A stretch of 64,000 nt of DNA from Fluctibacter corallii (GCF_025751585.1 NZ_JAOWKX010000003.1:200323-264322), one strand, 5' to 3'. Counted from the first letter of the stretch, positions 8,715 to 19,840 are shown. Notes: generated by a model from the letters alone, not told the origin. Program-made: numbers and translations.

Positions 8715-11480
8715 TTATAGATTCTCAATGGTATCTTTTTGTTCTTTGAGCTTGTCTATTTGACGTTTGAAATCTTCCAGTTTTTCTTTTTCTTTGGCGA
8801 TAACCGCTTCAGGCGCTTTGCTCACGAAGTTATCGTTAGACAGTTTGCCTTCAGTACGGGCGTAGTCTTTCTCGATTTTTTCAAGAGACTTCGCGATACG
8901 TGCGAGCTCTGCGTCTTTATCAATCAAACCTGCCATTGGGATCATGATTTCCATGTCGCCAACCAGTGCCGTTGCTGATGCGGGACCTTTGTCGTTAGCA
9001 TCTAATAAATCAATGGCTTCTAGCTTGGCCAACTTGGCTAAGAACCCTTCACTCAGCGCAAGACGGGCTTTGTCTTTTTCTGAGGCGTTCTTCAACAATA
9101 CTGACAGCGGTTTGTTAGGCGAAATATCCATCTCACCACGAATGTTACGAATTCCAACAATAAAAGATTTCACCCATTCGATATCAGCCAGAACCTGTTC
9201 GTCCTGCTTGGTGGCGTCAATTTCAGGGAAAGCTTCAACCATAATGCTTTCACCTTGCTTGCCACAAAGCGGTGCAACACGTTGCCAAATCTCTTCGGTA
9301 ATATAAGGCATAAACGGATGCATGAGGCGAAGTAAGCTTTCTAGCACGTTAACCAAGGTATGACGAGTACCACGTTTTTGCGCATCGGTGCTAGCGTCGC
9401 TGTTAAGTACAGGTTTCGACAGTTCCAAGTACCAATCACAGAATTGATTCCATGTGAACTCGTATACTGCCTGTGCCGCAATATCAAAACGGTAGTCTTT
9501 TAGGGCGTGTTCGAACTCTGCTAACGTATGTTGGAAACGCGCCCAAATCCATTTGTCGGCCAAGCTAAGGGTCATTTTGCCCCCATCTTTGCCTGTGTCA
9601 TGTTCTTCTGTATTCATCAGCACAAAGCGCGACGCATTCCAGAGCTTGTTGCAGAAGTTTCGGTAGCCTTCTACACGCCCCATATCGAAGTTGATGTCAC
9701 GGCTGGTGGATGCCATCGCTGCAAAGGTGAATCGCAGCGCGTCGGTACCGTATGCATCAATGCCTTCTGGGAATTGCTTACGTGTGCGCTTGGCAATTTT
9801 TTCTGCAAGCTGTGGCTGCATCATGCCTTTGGTGCGCTTGTCAACGAGCGTGTCTAACTCGATTCCGTCAATCAAATCGATAGGATCTAATACGTTACCT
9901 TTCGACTTTGACATTTTGTTGCCTTGCTCGTCGCGAATCAAGCCAGTGATATAAATGTCTTTGAATGGAATTTTGCCAGTGAATTTTTTTGTCATCATGA
10001 TCATTCTGGCTACCCAGAAGAAAATGATATCAAAGCCCGTCACCAGTACTGAGCTAGGAACAAATGTTTCAAGTTCGGGGGTTTCTTTTGGCCAGCCCAT
10101 GGTGGCAAACGGCCAAAGCGCAGAAGAGAACCATGTATCTAGCACGTCTTCATCTTGTCTAAGCGACACGTCGTCTGCAAGGTTGTGCTTTTCACGCACT
10201 TCTGTTTCTGTACGACCTACATATACGTTTTCATTGTCGTCGTACCAAGCAGGAATACGGTGTCCCCACCAAAGTTGACGTGAAATACACCAGTCTTGGA
10301 TATTGTACATCCACTGGTAGTATGTCTTGTTCCAGTTTTCAGGTACAAAGCGAATTTCTCCACTTTCAACGGCTTCGATGGCGGGCTTTGCCAATGACTC
10401 TACAGCCACATACCATTGGTTTGTTAAATAAGGTTCGATAACCGCGCCAGTACGATCGCCTCTGGGTACCTTCAGTTTATGATCTTCAATTTTAACGAGC
10501 AGACCTGCTGACTCAAGATCTTCAACAATGACTTTACGTGCATCAAATCGATCCATGCCCTGATACTTCTTAGGTGCTACATCATTGATTTTGGCGTCTG
10601 CGGTAAAGACGTTGATCATTTCAAGGTTATGGCGTTTGCCCAAGTCATAGTCGTTAAAGTCGTGGGCAGGCGTGATTTTTACACAGCCAGTTCCGAAGTC
10701 TTGATCAACATAGTCGTCAGCCACAATCGGAATTAAACGCCCAGTGATCGGTAACTTGATCTCTTTGCCAATCATGGCTTTGTAACGCTCATCTTCAGGA
10801 TGAACTGCAACAGCCGTGTCACCCAGCATGGTTTCTGGGCGAGTAGTGGCGACAATTAACTCACCACTTCCATCGGCTAGCGGATAACGCATGTGCCACA
10901 TGTGGCCGTTTTCTTCTTCGTTAACCACTTCTAAATCTGATACCGCCGTGTGTAAAACCGGATCCCAGTTAACTAAACGCTTACCGCGGTAAATCAGGCC
11001 TTCTTCGTGCAGTTGAACAAAGACCTCACGCACTGCATCTGACAAATCATCGTCCATCGTAAAGGCTTCACGCTCCCAATCTGGAGACGTGCCCAAACGG
11101 CGCATTTGACGGGTAATAGTGCCACCTGAATGGTCTTTCCATTCCCAGATTTTGTCTACGAATGCATCGCGGCCTAAATCATGACGGGTTTTGTTCTCAG
11201 CATTGAGTTGGCGTTCTACCACCATTTGCGTGGCAATACCCGCGTGGTCAGTACCGCATTGCCATAGCGTGTTATCGCCTTTCATGCGGTGATAGCGAAT
11301 GAGTGCATCCATAATGGTATGCTGGAAAGCGTGGCCCATATGCAGGCTACCGGTTACATTCGGTGGTGGCAGTAAAATACAGTAAGGGTCACCATGGCCA
11401 CTTGCTTTAAAATAGCCTTTATCTTCCCACGCTTGGTAGCGTTTCTGTTCAATTGCTTGTGGATTAAAAGTCTTATCCAT
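8715..11480 (-). CDS. valS: Valine--tRNA ligase
   Basis: Charges tRNA-Val with valine in the cytoplasm. Class I synthetase: the HIGH-type motif appears as [16 protein letters not shown] near residues 38-53, and the KMSKS motif as [14 protein letters not shown] near residue 554. The CP1 editing domain lies between them, followed by an anticodon-binding domain and the C-terminal coiled-coil arm (residues about 855-921) characteristic of ValRS. Its 921 residues are slightly shorter than the 951 of E. coli, within the family range. The start overlaps the end of holC by 8 bases, in the usual gammaproteobacterial order pepA-holC-valS. Confidence 0.98.
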   Translation of the reverse strand: MDKTFNPQAIEQKRYQAWEDKGYFKASGHGDPYCILLPPPNVTGSLHMGHAFQHTIMDALIRYHRMKGDNTLWQCGTDHAGIATQMVVERQLNAENKTRHDLGRDAFVDKIWEWKDHSGGTITRQMRRLGTSPDWEREAFTMDDDLSDAVREVFVQLHEEGLIYRGKRLVNWDPVLHTAVSDLEVVNEEENGHMWHMRYPLADGSGELIVATTRPETMLGDTAVAVHPEDERYKAMIGKEIKLPITGRLIPIVADDYVDQDFGTGCVKITPAHDFNDYDLGKRHNLEMINVFTADAKINDVAPKKYQGMDRFDARKVIVEDLESAGLLVKIEDHKLKVPRGDRTGAVIEPYLTNQWYVAVESLAKPAIEAVESGEIRFVPENWNKTYYQWMYNIQDWCISRQLWWGHRIPAWYDDNENVYVGRTETEVREKHNLADDVSLRQDEDVLDTWFSSALWPFATMGWPKETPELETFVPSSVLVTGFDIIFFWVARMIMMTKKFTGKIPFKDIYITGLIRDEQGNKMSKSKGNVLDPIDLIDGIELDTLVDKRTKGMMQPQLAEKIAKRTRKQFPEGIDAYGTDALRFTFAAMASTSRDINFDMGRVEGYRNFCNKLWNASRFVLMNTEEHDTGKDGGKMTLSLADKWIWARFQHTLAEFEHALKDYRFDIAAQAVYEFTWNQFCDWYLELSKPVLNSDASTDAQKRGTRHTLVNVLESLLRLMHPFMPYITEEIWQRVAPLCGKQGESIMVEAFPEIDATKQDEQVLADIEWVKSFIVGIRNIRGEMDISPNKPLSVLLKNASEKDKARLALSEGFLAKLAKLEAIDLLDANDKGPASATALVGDMEIMIPMAGLIDKDAELARIAKSLEKIEKDYARTEGKLSNDNFVSKAPEAVIAKEKEKLEDFKRQIDKLKEQKDTIENL

Positions 11481-11934
11481 CGGTACTCTCTAATACGGTT
11501 TTGGCTGGCAACGTATCAAGTTGACACCCTGCCGCTCGGTATTGCTTATATCTTTCTCGTGCCTGTTGTTTCTCGTCATCGTTGACGGGCACGAAGTCGT
11601 ATATGGTTGAAAACCCTCGTAACTCTCCCGGTATGTGCGCGCCCAGATTAATGAGTACTGAGCGATTCATCGCGTTCGGTGATTGCCAGGTAATTTCAAC
11701 GGGGGTGCCGTTGCCTGGGCCTTCGCCAGACAAATTGTGCGGCACGAATGCGTCAACAGGACGCTGCCATAACAGCTCATCAACATTCTCAGCCATGTTT
11801 TTGTTTTCGCAAAGAATCACGGCTTTTCGTTTTTGGCGATATGCCTGTGTGGCTAACACACAGGCCATATGCTGTTGAGCGGGTTGTTGCTCAATGTGAC
11901 TTTCATCAAGCAAATAGAAAATCACTCGTGGCAT
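11473..11934 (-). CDS. holC: DNA polymerase III subunit chi
   Basis: Chi subunit of the clamp-loader complex, which links the replisome to single-strand-binding protein. The sequence begins [11 protein letters not shown] and carries the conserved block [17 protein letters not shown] and the segment [19 protein letters not shown] typical of HolC. 153 residues, against about 147 in E. coli. Located two bases after pepA and overlapping valS by 8 bases, so the three genes are probably one transcript. The placement fixes the identity even though HolC is poorly conserved. Confidence 0.95.
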   Translation of the reverse strand: MPRVIFYLLDESHIEQQPAQQHMACVLATQAYRQKRKAVILCENKNMAENVDELLWQRPVDAFVPHNLSGEGPGNGTPVEITWQSPNAMNRSVLINLGAHIPGELRGFSTIYDFVPVNDDEKQQARERYKQYRAAGCQLDTLPAKTVLESTDG

Positions 11935-11936
11935 AA

Positions 11937-13442
11937 TTAGTCTTCAGCTTCAATGCCAGCACGATTCATTAAGAATTGTGAAAGCATGGGGACAGGGCGA
12001 CCTGTTGACCCCTTAATTGGACTGCTACTCCACGCTGTGCCTGCAACGTCCATATGGGCCCAGTTGTACTTTTTAGTAAAACGAGACAAGAAGCAGGCTG
12101 CGGTAATTGTACCAGCTGAGCGTCCACCTAGGTTAGTCATATCTGCAAATGGGCTTTCAAGCTGTTCTTGATATTCATCCCAAAGTGGCAAGCGCCATGC
12201 TTTGTCGCCGCTTTGTTCAGATGCATTCAACAGTTCGTGAGCAAGAGGATTGTGAGAACTCAATAGGCCCGTTGCATGCTTGCCAAGAGCAATAACACAG
12301 GCACCTGTAAGGGTTGCCACGTCGATAACCGTATCAGGCTCAAAGCGCTCAACATAGGTGAGTGCATCACACAGTACCAACCGGCCCTCTGCATCGGTAT
12401 TAAGTACTTCAACTGTTTGTCCTGACATAGTAGTGAGTATGTCACCCGGACGGTATGCATTTGCATCAGGCATATTTTCACAGCCTGCTAGAACACCAAT
12501 AACATTTATTGGGAGATTCAACTCGCTAATGGTGTGCATGGTACCCAGCACGCCTGCTGCGCCACCCATGTCGTATTTCATTTCGTCCATGCCTTCACCT
12601 GGCTTGATAGAGATGCCGCCAGAGTCAAAGGTTAGGCCTTTACCTACAAGTACAATAGGGGCTTGATCGGCTTTACCGCCCTTGTGGTGCATAATCGTCA
12701 TAATCGATTCGTTGGCAGAGCCACGCCCTACAGCCAAATAGGAATTCATGCCCAGTTCGGCCATTTGTGCTTCATCGACAGACTCGACGATCAAGCTATC
12801 GTATTCACTTTCTAGTTTCTGTGCTTGCTCCAATAAATAAGCCGGGTTACAGATATTGGGTGGCATGTTTGCAACGTCTTTTGTAGTTGCCATGCCTTTT
12901 GACACGGCAACGCCGTGGTCGACGGCACGCTCACCAATAGGCAATTCACGACGAGTAGGCACATTTAGCACAATTTTGCGCAACGGACGGCGCTCTTCGC
13001 CTTTTTTGGTTTTTAATGCAGTAAAGCGGTAAAGGGTGTCTTGCGTTGTTTCAACGGCTTGTCTGACTTTCCAGTATGTGTCACGGCCTTTCACGTGTAG
13101 TTCAGTCAAGAAGCAGACGGCTTCCATCGATCCCGTTTCGTTCAGCGTTTTAATTGCTTTAGCAATAATTTGTTTATACTGACGCTCGTCCAGTTCACGC
13201 TCTTTGCCGCACCCAACCAATAACACGCGCTCACTGAGAATATTGGGAACATGGTGTAGTAGTAGCATTTGACCGGGCTTACCTTCTAAGTCGCCACGGC
13301 GAAGTAAATTGCTGATGTAACCTTCGCTAATCTCGTCTAGTTGCTCAGCAACAGAAGTCAGTCGGCGCGGTTCAAAAACACCAACAACAATGCAGGCACT
13401 GCGTTGTTTTTCTGGACTTCCACTTTTTACACTAAATTCCAT
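11937..13442 (-). CDS. pepA: Leucyl aminopeptidase (cytosol aminopeptidase, M17)
   Basis: Hexameric dizinc/manganese exopeptidase that removes N-terminal residues; in E. coli PepA also binds DNA for cer recombination and carAB control. Signature [14 protein letters not shown] is intact, as is the metal- and substrate-binding segment [16 protein letters not shown]. The N-terminal macro-like domain occupies residues about 1-160 and the catalytic domain the rest; 501 residues is the usual length. First gene of pepA-holC-valS, divergent from lptF across a 253-base intergenic region that should hold both promoters. Confidence 0.97.
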   Translation of the reverse strand: MEFSVKSGSPEKQRSACIVVGVFEPRRLTSVAEQLDEISEGYISNLLRRGDLEGKPGQMLLLHHVPNILSERVLLVGCGKERELDERQYKQIIAKAIKTLNETGSMEAVCFLTELHVKGRDTYWKVRQAVETTQDTLYRFTALKTKKGEERRPLRKIVLNVPTRRELPIGERAVDHGVAVSKGMATTKDVANMPPNICNPAYLLEQAQKLESEYDSLIVESVDEAQMAELGMNSYLAVGRGSANESIMTIMHHKGGKADQAPIVLVGKGLTFDSGGISIKPGEGMDEMKYDMGGAAGVLGTMHTISELNLPINVIGVLAGCENMPDANAYRPGDILTTMSGQTVEVLNTDAEGRLVLCDALTYVERFEPDTVIDVATLTGACVIALGKHATGLLSSHNPLAHELLNASEQSGDKAWRLPLWDEYQEQLESPFADMTNLGGRSAGTITAACFLSRFTKKYNWAHMDVAGTAWSSSPIKGSTGRPVPMLSQFLMNRAGIEAED

Positions 13443-13695
13443 GCCAATTCCTCAATTGTGTTACGATGATGAGCGACAAGAGTGATGTATGTCATTTCAT
13501 CAATGCAGAATATCATGATTAACCGTATTGTCCCGTACTTGAATTTGGCCTGAGTGGCCACACAAAATCTTATAAATACAGGTTGTTGAAGGCTTATTTT
13601 TGCTAGTTTTAGAAAAATAAACTTGTGAAAACGTTAAGTTTACTTAAAATTTCACAGCATGCCACTAAAAAAGCGACTTTTCCGTTGGATTGAAT

Positions 13696-14796
13696 GTGCT
13701 GATATTTCGCTATTTACTTAAAGAAACTTTAAAGTCTCAGGTCGCGGTTTTCCTCGTTCTGATGGCTATATTTATTACGCAGAAGTTTGTGCGTGTACTC
13801 GCAGAGGCGTCAGCAGGTGAAATTCCCGCCAGTTTGGTGATTGGGTTTCTCACGCTGAGTACGCCTATATTGGCTTCGCTTATTCTTCCGCTCAGTTTAT
13901 TTTTGGGGATCATGCTCGCGCATGGGCGTCTGTATGTCGACAGTGAAATGGCGGTGATGCGTGCCTGCGGCATCAGTGAATGGTACGTTACCCGAGTGAT
14001 GCTGTTTTTAGCAACGGTGATGGCAGTGTTTACCGCTATTCTCACATTATGGCTGGCACCATTGTCTGTCGAACAAGAATATCAGTTGGAGGAAAAAGCA
14101 GGGGCTGAATCGGGACTGAGCGCACTTATTGCTGGCCGATTTCAGCAAACAGCAAATCAAAATGCTGTGATATTCGTTCACGACATAGGTACTGGTGAAG
14201 AACGTCTGCAAAAAGTGTTCTTAGCGCAACATAAAAAACAAGATAACGACAGTTTACATCTAGTGTACGCCCATGCTGGTACAGTTAAACAAGCTGATGA
14301 TGGCACACAGCAACTGGTGCTGCGCGAAGGCAATCAATACGAAGGGGAACGTGGTCAACGAGATTATCAAGTGGTTGAATTTGATGAGTATCAGATTCAA
14401 ATTGGTGAGCAGCAAGGTGAACAAAAACGTCGAAAAATGACAGCATACCCTACCACTGAGCTACTTGAAGACGACTCGCTCGATGCATGGGCGGAGCTGC
14501 AATGGCGATTAGCGATTCCTCTCTCTTTGCCTTTCTTAGTGTTAATTGCCGTGCCGCTAAGCTCAGTTGATCCCAGACAAGGTCGCTTTGGCAAAATGTT
14601 CCCAGCATTAATGCTCTATTTAGGGTATTTCATGCTACTTATGGCTGGGCGCAAGGTATTGGAAGACGGAAAAGTCCCGCCAGCGTTGGGGTTATGGTGG
14701 GTGCACGGTGTGATTTTGGTCATAGGTGTGGCGTTAATCGTTAAAGGGCGGCCACTTGGAGTGAGGTTACGCGCCGCGATAGGAGGAAAAGAGTAA
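13696..14796 (+). CDS. lptF: LPS export permease LptF
   Basis: Inner-membrane subunit of the LptB2FG transporter that extracts lipopolysaccharide from the inner membrane and drives it along the Lpt bridge. Begins FRYLLKETLKSQVAVFLVLM, with three membrane spans, a periplasmic beta-jellyroll domain (residues about 125-270) and three more spans (DPRQGRFGKMFPALMLYLG). An in-frame TTG lies at 13690, but GTG at 13696 gives an N-terminus matching E. coli LptF (Met-Ile-Ile-Ile-Arg-Tyr-Leu) and has GGA six bases upstream, so I prefer 13696. The stop overlaps the lptG start as TAATG. Divergent from pepA, the conserved arrangement. Confidence 0.96.
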   Translation: MLIFRYLLKETLKSQVAVFLVLMAIFITQKFVRVLAEASAGEIPASLVIGFLTLSTPILASLILPLSLFLGIMLAHGRLYVDSEMAVMRACGISEWYVTRVMLFLATVMAVFTAILTLWLAPLSVEQEYQLEEKAGAESGLSALIAGRFQQTANQNAVIFVHDIGTGEERLQKVFLAQHKKQDNDSLHLVYAHAGTVKQADDGTQQLVLREGNQYEGERGQRDYQVVEFDEYQIQIGEQQGEQKRRKMTAYPTTELLEDDSLDAWAELQWRLAIPLSLPFLVLIAVPLSSVDPRQGRFGKMFPALMLYLGYFMLLMAGRKVLEDGKVPPALGLWWVHGVILVIGVALIVKGRPLGVRLRAAIGGKE

Positions 14797-15860
14797 TGTT
14801 AAAAATTCTCGACCTCTATATTGCTCGCACGTTGCTGGGCACGACCTTTATTAGTTTGTCAGTTTTGGTGGGATTGAGTGAGCTGATTAAGTTCATTGAG
14901 CAAATGAAGCGCGTTGGCACGGGGAGCTATGATATGACCGCCGCCGCTGTGTATGTATTGCTGAGCCTACCACGAGAAATTGAGCAGTTTTTCCCAATGG
15001 CAACCCTGATCGGAGGCTTAGTTGGCATGGGGTTGTTAGCAAGTCATTCTGAATTGGTGGTAATGCAGGCATCAGGGATGTCACGGTGGGACATTACTAA
15101 GTCGGCCATGAAATCGGCATTTGTTATGGTGCTGTTTGTGATGGCGATAGGAGAATGGGTTGCTCCTCAGGCCGAAGCTAAAGCTAAAGAAGTAAAAGCC
15201 CAAGCTATTTCAGGCGGAAGTCTAATTGCATCAGATCGATTAATTTGGGCAAAAGATGGCGATAACTTCGTGAGCATTGGCGAGGTCGTATCAAACGCAA
15301 TACTGCGAGATATTGATGTATATGAATTTGATGAATCTCTGTCGTTGAAAAAGGTGATGAGTGCAAAGTCTGCTGTATACATGGATGAGGCTTGGGAGAT
15401 GCAAGATGTTGCCACAACGCAATTTGCGGACTTTAAAATTCAGACGCAAACCTCCAGTGAAGCAGTATGGAATTCTTCGTTAACGCCCGACAAGCTCAGT
15501 GTTTATCAGGTAAAGCCTGAAGCATTGTCGATTCGGGGCTTGATGGATTATGTCAGCTATTTAGAGAGCGGTAGTCAGGATGCGGCGCGATACAAACTGG
15601 CGCTATGGCGCAAAGTGCTTCAGCCAATTTCGATTGGTGTAATGCTGCTTATGGCGCTGTCATTTATTTTTGGCCCTCTACGTAGTGTGACTATGGGAGC
15701 AAGAATTATCATGGGCGTGTTGGCTGGCTTTGGTTTCTTTATCGCCAATGAAGTGTTTGGCTCCATGAGTTTAGTGTTCAATTTGCCACCAGTACTTGGT
15801 GCGTTACTCCCAAGTGTCGTATTTGCGGGCATTGCCACGCATCTCCTGCGGAAACCTTAG
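14796..15860 (+). CDS. lptG: LPS export permease LptG
   Basis: Partner of LptF in the LptB2FG complex. The N-terminus LKILDLYIARTLLGTTFISL and three early spans are typical. The periplasmic beta-jellyroll runs over residues about 130-265, then three C-terminal spans including FGPLRSVTMGARIIMGVLAG. 354 residues, as expected. A strong AGGAGG box lies just upstream inside the end of lptF, and the start codon overlaps the lptF stop by one base, so the pair is translationally coupled. Confidence 0.97.
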   Translation: MLKILDLYIARTLLGTTFISLSVLVGLSELIKFIEQMKRVGTGSYDMTAAAVYVLLSLPREIEQFFPMATLIGGLVGMGLLASHSELVVMQASGMSRWDITKSAMKSAFVMVLFVMAIGEWVAPQAEAKAKEVKAQAISGGSLIASDRLIWAKDGDNFVSIGEVVSNAILRDIDVYEFDESLSLKKVMSAKSAVYMDEAWEMQDVATTQFADFKIQTQTSSEAVWNSSLTPDKLSVYQVKPEALSIRGLMDYVSYLESGSQDAARYKLALWRKVLQPISIGVMLLMALSFIFGPLRSVTMGARIIMGVLAGFGFFIANEVFGSMSLVFNLPPVLGALLPSVVFAGIATHLLRKP

Positions 15861-15929
15861 TTTTTTTCCATGCACATAAGAGGAGCTTGCTCCTCTTCCA
15901 GCTTATTCGCAGGGTTGTTAATAAATGCC

Positions 15930-15956
15930 CACGCCCAGCCGAGAGCGTGGTTTTAA
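15930..15956 (+). terminator. Possible terminator after lptG
   Basis: CCACGC-ccagccgaga-GCGTGG followed by TTTTAA. The U tract is short. A second compact hairpin (AAGAGGAGC-tt-GCTCCTCTT, 15878-15897) lies just upstream without a T run. Confidence 0.45.
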
Positions 15957-15969
15957 TGGCGAAGTATTA

Positions 15970-16485
15970 TTAGTCTTGTAACGTTTTCCACGCTTTGTGG
16001 TGGTTAGCATCTTTTGATAGCACCAGTATTTCAGTTTTAGCGATGCGATCTTGTAGAGATTGCTTGTGCTTCACATCAAATAATACTAACAGTGTGCCTA
16101 ATCCTCCCAATGAGCTAACAATACGAAGAAGCGCTCTACCGTAACCCATGGGTGATTCTGTGGTGCTGAACAAGCGCAAACGCCATGCACGCATACCAAT
16201 TGTTTGGCCGCCGTTTCGCCAAAACCAAAGGAAAAAACCTAACACCCAAGCACCAATCCACAATTGAATTACTAGTTTATAGCTGGTGGAATGTTGAATC
16301 ACATCGCTTGTATGTTCATAGCCTTGCATATCAAGCACGCCATTTTCCAGCATTAAAATCAGCGTAACGATAATAACCATACCTGCACATACGCCTACGG
16401 CTACGGCGACAAGAACGTCATATATCATTGCCGCTAAGCGACGAATAAATCCCGCTCTGGGAAAATCAGACTGCGTTTTACTCAT
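15970..16485 (-). CDS. RDD family membrane protein
   Basis: Small inner-membrane protein of the RDD family (named for conserved Arg-Asp-Asp): AGFIRRLAAMIYDVLVAVAVG carries the Arg and Asp of the first helix, and GQTIGMRAWRLRL is the second conserved block. Three to four membrane segments in 171 residues. Function is not known for most members; some have been proposed as ion exchangers. It is convergent with lptG, and its neighbourhood next to lptFG and a tRNA-Leu gene gives no direct clue to its role. Confidence 0.85.
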   Translation of the reverse strand: MSKTQSDFPRAGFIRRLAAMIYDVLVAVAVGVCAGMVIIVTLILMLENGVLDMQGYEHTSDVIQHSTSYKLVIQLWIGAWVLGFFLWFWRNGGQTIGMRAWRLRLFSTTESPMGYGRALLRIVSSLGGLGTLLVLFDVKHKQSLQDRIAKTEILVLSKDANHHKAWKTLQD

Positions 16486-16624
16486 GTTGTTTACTAGGTG
16501 TTACATTGAGCTGATAGTTTACAGTAACCGCGAGTACTTGGCAGCTTTATCGATGTTGAAAACCGTATACATGGTACTAGTGGTGGATTTTTGCTCGAAC
16601 TAACAGCAAGTCGCAATAAAACGC

Positions 16625-16652
16625 TTGCAAGCAAGGAAATGACCGCTATAAT
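16625..16652 (+). promoter_or_regulatory. Promoter of the tRNA-Leu gene
   Basis: TTGCAA (-35), 16-base spacer, perfect TATAAT (-10), followed by a GC-rich discriminator GCGTCCC as seen at stringently controlled stable-RNA promoters. It lies 45 bases before the mature tRNA. Confidence 0.8.
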
Positions 16653-16697
16653 GCGTCCCACTTGTCTCTTCGGAGATAGAGAAAAAGAAAAATCAGT

Positions 16698-16784
16698 GCC
16701 AGAGTGGTGAAATTGGTAGACACGACGGATTCAAAATCCGTTGCCTTCACGGGCGTGGCGGTTCAAGTCCGCCCTCTGGTACCA
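16698..16784 (+). tRNA. tRNA-Leu (anticodon CAA)
   Basis: An 87-base class II tRNA with encoded CCA. Acceptor stem GCCAGAG pairs with CTCTGGT. The anticodon stem ACGGA/TCCGT encloses the loop TTCAAAA, giving anticodon CAA at 16732-16734 for leucine UUG codons. A long variable arm (about TGCCTTCACGGGCG) and a T-loop GTTCAAG are present. It is the likely integration target of the island that follows, because its 3' end is duplicated at 18797. Confidence 0.97.
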
Positions 16785-16834
16785 TTCCTTTCAATAGGAA
16801 GCGCTTATACAGACCGACTTATGTCGGTTTTTTT
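16771..16834 (+). repeat. Direct repeat copy 1: tRNA-Leu 3' end plus terminator (att-like)
   Basis: The last 14 bases of the tRNA and the following 50 bases recur at 18797-18859. The first 39 bases are identical, then the copies differ at two positions and in the length of the T run. The repeat includes the terminator. This is the arrangement left by site-specific integration into a tRNA gene. Confidence 0.8.
16813..16834 (+). terminator. Terminator of tRNA-Leu
   Basis: ACCGAC-ttat-GTCGGT followed by a run of seven or more T. It lies about 28 bases downstream of the CCA end. Confidence 0.9.
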
Positions 16835-17148
16835 GTGCCTAAATGTAGATGAAATTCACCTAACCAGAAAGCACATACAAACCAATACCTTTTTTAGTTA
16901 ATAAAACCATCGTAAACAGCTCCTGTGCATATCCTGTGTAGGTTGTTCGTAATCGCTAGACATTAATCCACACCACATAACAGCTATACCTCTATAGTTC
17001 CATTAAAATAAAGAAGCTTTGTTTATTTGAGGCTTGCAGTTGTTCCTGTCCTTTTCGAAAATAACTTGCTCTATTTGGAGTTCAAATTGCAGCAAACAAA
17101 CCTTTATTCATTAGTAACAAAATAAAGATGATCAGCTCATGTCCAAAA
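16835..17148. other. Gene-free stretch between tRNA-Leu and the IS3 remnant
   Basis: About 310 bases, visibly AT-rich, with no credible reading frame, ribosome site or RNA structure that I can see. It is the left part of the island between the two tRNA-derived repeats. Confidence 0.6.
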
Positions 17149-17169
17149 TGTAGTGGCACACTAAACCCG

Positions 17170-17210
17170 AACACCATTTAAAGTGGTAGCATTACACTTT
17201 AAATGGTGTT
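17170..17210 (+). repeat. 16-bp perfect inverted repeat in front of the IS3 orfA
   Basis: AACACCATTTAAAGTG and its exact complement CACTTTAAATGGTGTT are separated by nine bases, ending two bases before the orfA ATG at 17213. In RNA it would form a strong hairpin over the ribosome-binding region. Confidence 0.8.
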
Positions 17211-17442
17211 CAATGAGAAGACAAAGGCGGTCATTTAGTCTGGAATTTAAACAAGATGCAGCGAGTTTGGTTCTTGACCAAGGATACAGCTTAGTTGAAG
17301 CTGGACGTACAGTATATGTGCATGAGAATACGTTGCGAAAATGGGTTAAACAGCTTGAATCTGAGCGAAATGGTAACACTCCTATAGCGAAGGCACTCAC
17401 GCCAGACCAGCAGCGCATCCAAGAGTTGGAAGCTCGTGTCAA

Positions 17443-18085
<643 letters not shown>

Positions 18086-18147
18086 AGAGTAAATCTAGCA
18101 GACCCGACAGTGACGATGTTGACCTAACGAAATTATGGGAATAGAAA

Positions 18148-18633
18148 ATGAGTGAAGTTAAATTTCAGAAATTTGCCGTATCGTTTCAACCCAATCTGTG
18201 GGTAGACTTAAATTTAGATGAAGATTCACTATCGCCGATCAACGCAAACGCTTGTTGGCTCATACCTCAAAATGAAAACAACGATTACTTGAGACGCAAT
18301 ACGTGCATACTCATCAAGGAGTTTGCTCCAGATATCGACGTTATTGCAAGAGAAAAGCATAACGAGTCTGTTATGGAAGAAGTCGAGGAAAGAATTGAAA
18401 TAAGTGTATTTGAAGCTAGCAACGAAGACTACTTGGGGTTTGAGAACAGCCTAAAAAACATCGTTTATCATCACTATCATAAAAAACTCATGGAATCTGG
18501 TAAAACCTTTTTTAGGGCAAAGTACATAATTAAAAAAGAGAATTACAGCTTATTGGTAGTGATCAAGTTTTTCGATGAAACCTCGCCTGATATTCTCAAA
18601 AGTATAAATGAAGTCCTTACGAATATTACCTGA
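18148..18633 (+). CDS. Hypothetical protein in the tRNA-Leu island, 161 aa
   Basis: Not recognised. Soluble and acidic, without signal peptide or membrane span; predicted strands and helices alternate (FAVSFQPNLWVDLNLDED, then EERIEISVFEA, then LLVVIKFFDE). ATG at 18148 follows GGGAATAGAAA, an acceptable ribosome site. It lies between the IS3 remnant and the right tRNA-derived repeat, with lower GC than the flanking core genes. The overall layout loosely recalls DcrB-like (DUF1795) proteins, but I do not see enough to claim this. Confidence 0.6.
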   Translation: MSEVKFQKFAVSFQPNLWVDLNLDEDSLSPINANACWLIPQNENNDYLRRNTCILIKEFAPDIDVIAREKHNESVMEEVEERIEISVFEASNEDYLGFENSLKNIVYHHYHKKLMESGKTFFRAKYIIKKENYSLLVVIKFFDETSPDILKSINEVLTNIT

Positions 18634-19082
18634 AAGCGATAATGCTATAATTTTGACTAGCGCGTTGTGGGCGTTGAACAAGCGCATACTTATCAATACC
18701 ATATTAATTACTTTCAGTAGATCGGGCTTTTAACTATGGACACACGAATTTGGGATATTCAATCGATTCTTGATGGAACATATTCTGAAGTTCAAAGCCC
18801 TCTGGTACCATTCCTTTCAATAGGAAGCGCTTATAAAGACCGACGTATGTCGGTTTTTTGTGTCTGTAATGTATCCGATGGGCTCAACTCTAAAGCATCA
18901 CCACTGTCTAGAAGGAAGGGATCGCCATAATAGTTATAGTATTCACAACACATCTTCATTACTTTCCGCCATAAACACATTTAAAAGCTACAGCATAGAC
19001 ACGTCCGTAATGATCGGTAACCCGAAGAAGATAGTTAGTGATATATTAATTATACTTAAGTTTAAGGAACAAATAATAAGAT
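18634..19082. other. Intergenic stretch with the right att-like repeat
   Basis: Contains the second tRNA-derived repeat (18797-18859). A short open frame begins at ATG 18736 (MDTRIWDIQSILDGTYSEVQ) and then reads through the repeat and terminator in translation, so it is either spurious or the 5' stump of a gene cut by the recombination site. Nothing else is recognisable. Confidence 0.5.
18797..18859 (+). repeat. Direct repeat copy 2: tRNA-Leu 3' end plus terminator (att-like)
   Basis: Repeats 16771-16834, with 39 identical bases at the start (GCCCTCTGGTACCATTCCTT onward), then A for C, G for T in the hairpin loop, and one fewer T. Only the tRNA 3' tail is present, so this copy is not a tRNA gene. 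Confidence 0.8.
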
Positions 19083-19604
19083 ATGGAAACAATTGGTATT
19101 TCACAGATCTGGCGCTTATTGCGTTGGCTGCCAACATTTATTCTACGGAAACTATTTGACAAGCAAAAACTTTCAGAGCTTGTTTATATTGATGTAAGAC
19201 CAAGACACAATGCTGTTTCTGTTAACACTACAGAATCAGGTGATTTTACTATTTACTTTCAAATCATAAACTTAACTCCATTTGATATTGAGCTTGATCG
19301 GGCCGAAATTGACTTTTGGTGTGGTGGAGTGAAATTAAATAAACAATTTATTAAAAAGACGCTTTTTTCATCAGGGCAAGTTGGTGAATTCAGTGTAGAT
19401 GGAAAGTTAAGTGGTACGGACGCTGACTCCATTGCGAGAAATTATCCTGATGCACAAGCTACGCTGTCACTCTGTTGTTATTTTAATTGCGATCTTCACG
19501 ACTTTCATATCGAACACCTTAATTTAGAAGGAGTGAATGTTCGTTATATGAATGTTGAACAGAGAAAAGCTAGGTTGGAAAATTCAATTAAAACTGCGAG
19601 TTAA
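19083..19604 (+). CDS. Hypothetical protein with N-terminal hydrophobic helix, 173 aa
   Basis: Not recognised. Residues 9-24 (IWRLLRWLPTFILRKL) are an amphipathic or membrane-interacting helix. The remainder looks like a beta-rich domain: DFTIYFQIINLTPFDIELDR resembles immunoglobulin-like folds that follow polar/hydrophobic alternation. No signal-peptidase site. Start ATG at 19083 is preceded by AAGGAACAAATAATAAGAT. The gene lies just outside the tRNA-derived repeats and is followed by 236 bases with no evident gene before the convergent ABC-F gene. Confidence 0.6.
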   Translation: METIGISQIWRLLRWLPTFILRKLFDKQKLSELVYIDVRPRHNAVSVNTTESGDFTIYFQIINLTPFDIELDRAEIDFWCGGVKLNKQFIKKTLFSSGQVGEFSVDGKLSGTDADSIARNYPDAQATLSLCCYFNCDLHDFHIEHLNLEGVNVRYMNVEQRKARLENSIKTAS

Positions 19605-19840
19605 TAGCTGGTGTTGCGCTGTTAATCTGTCAATGTGCTTCTAAAGTGAAAAATTGGTGGGGCCCTTGTACATTTGGCACTTTGGCCCAGCTTGATTCTC
19701 GTCGTCCGATCGCGATGGTTCATGACCTTTACCGGGCCACGACTGTTCACAACGAAAAAGTGAGCAAACAATTTACTCACGTTTTCGTTTTTCCTGTTGC
19801 CGCGCGGCTCTTCGCTTTTACTGAGCGGAACTCGCACACG

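Noticed and set aside
16704..16901. 65-codon frame over tRNA-Leu
   Set aside because: The DNA is a well-folded tRNA gene with promoter and terminator.
18736..18930. 64-codon frame covering the second tRNA-derived repeat
   Set aside because: Most of it translates tRNA tail and terminator sequence; at best a gene stump.
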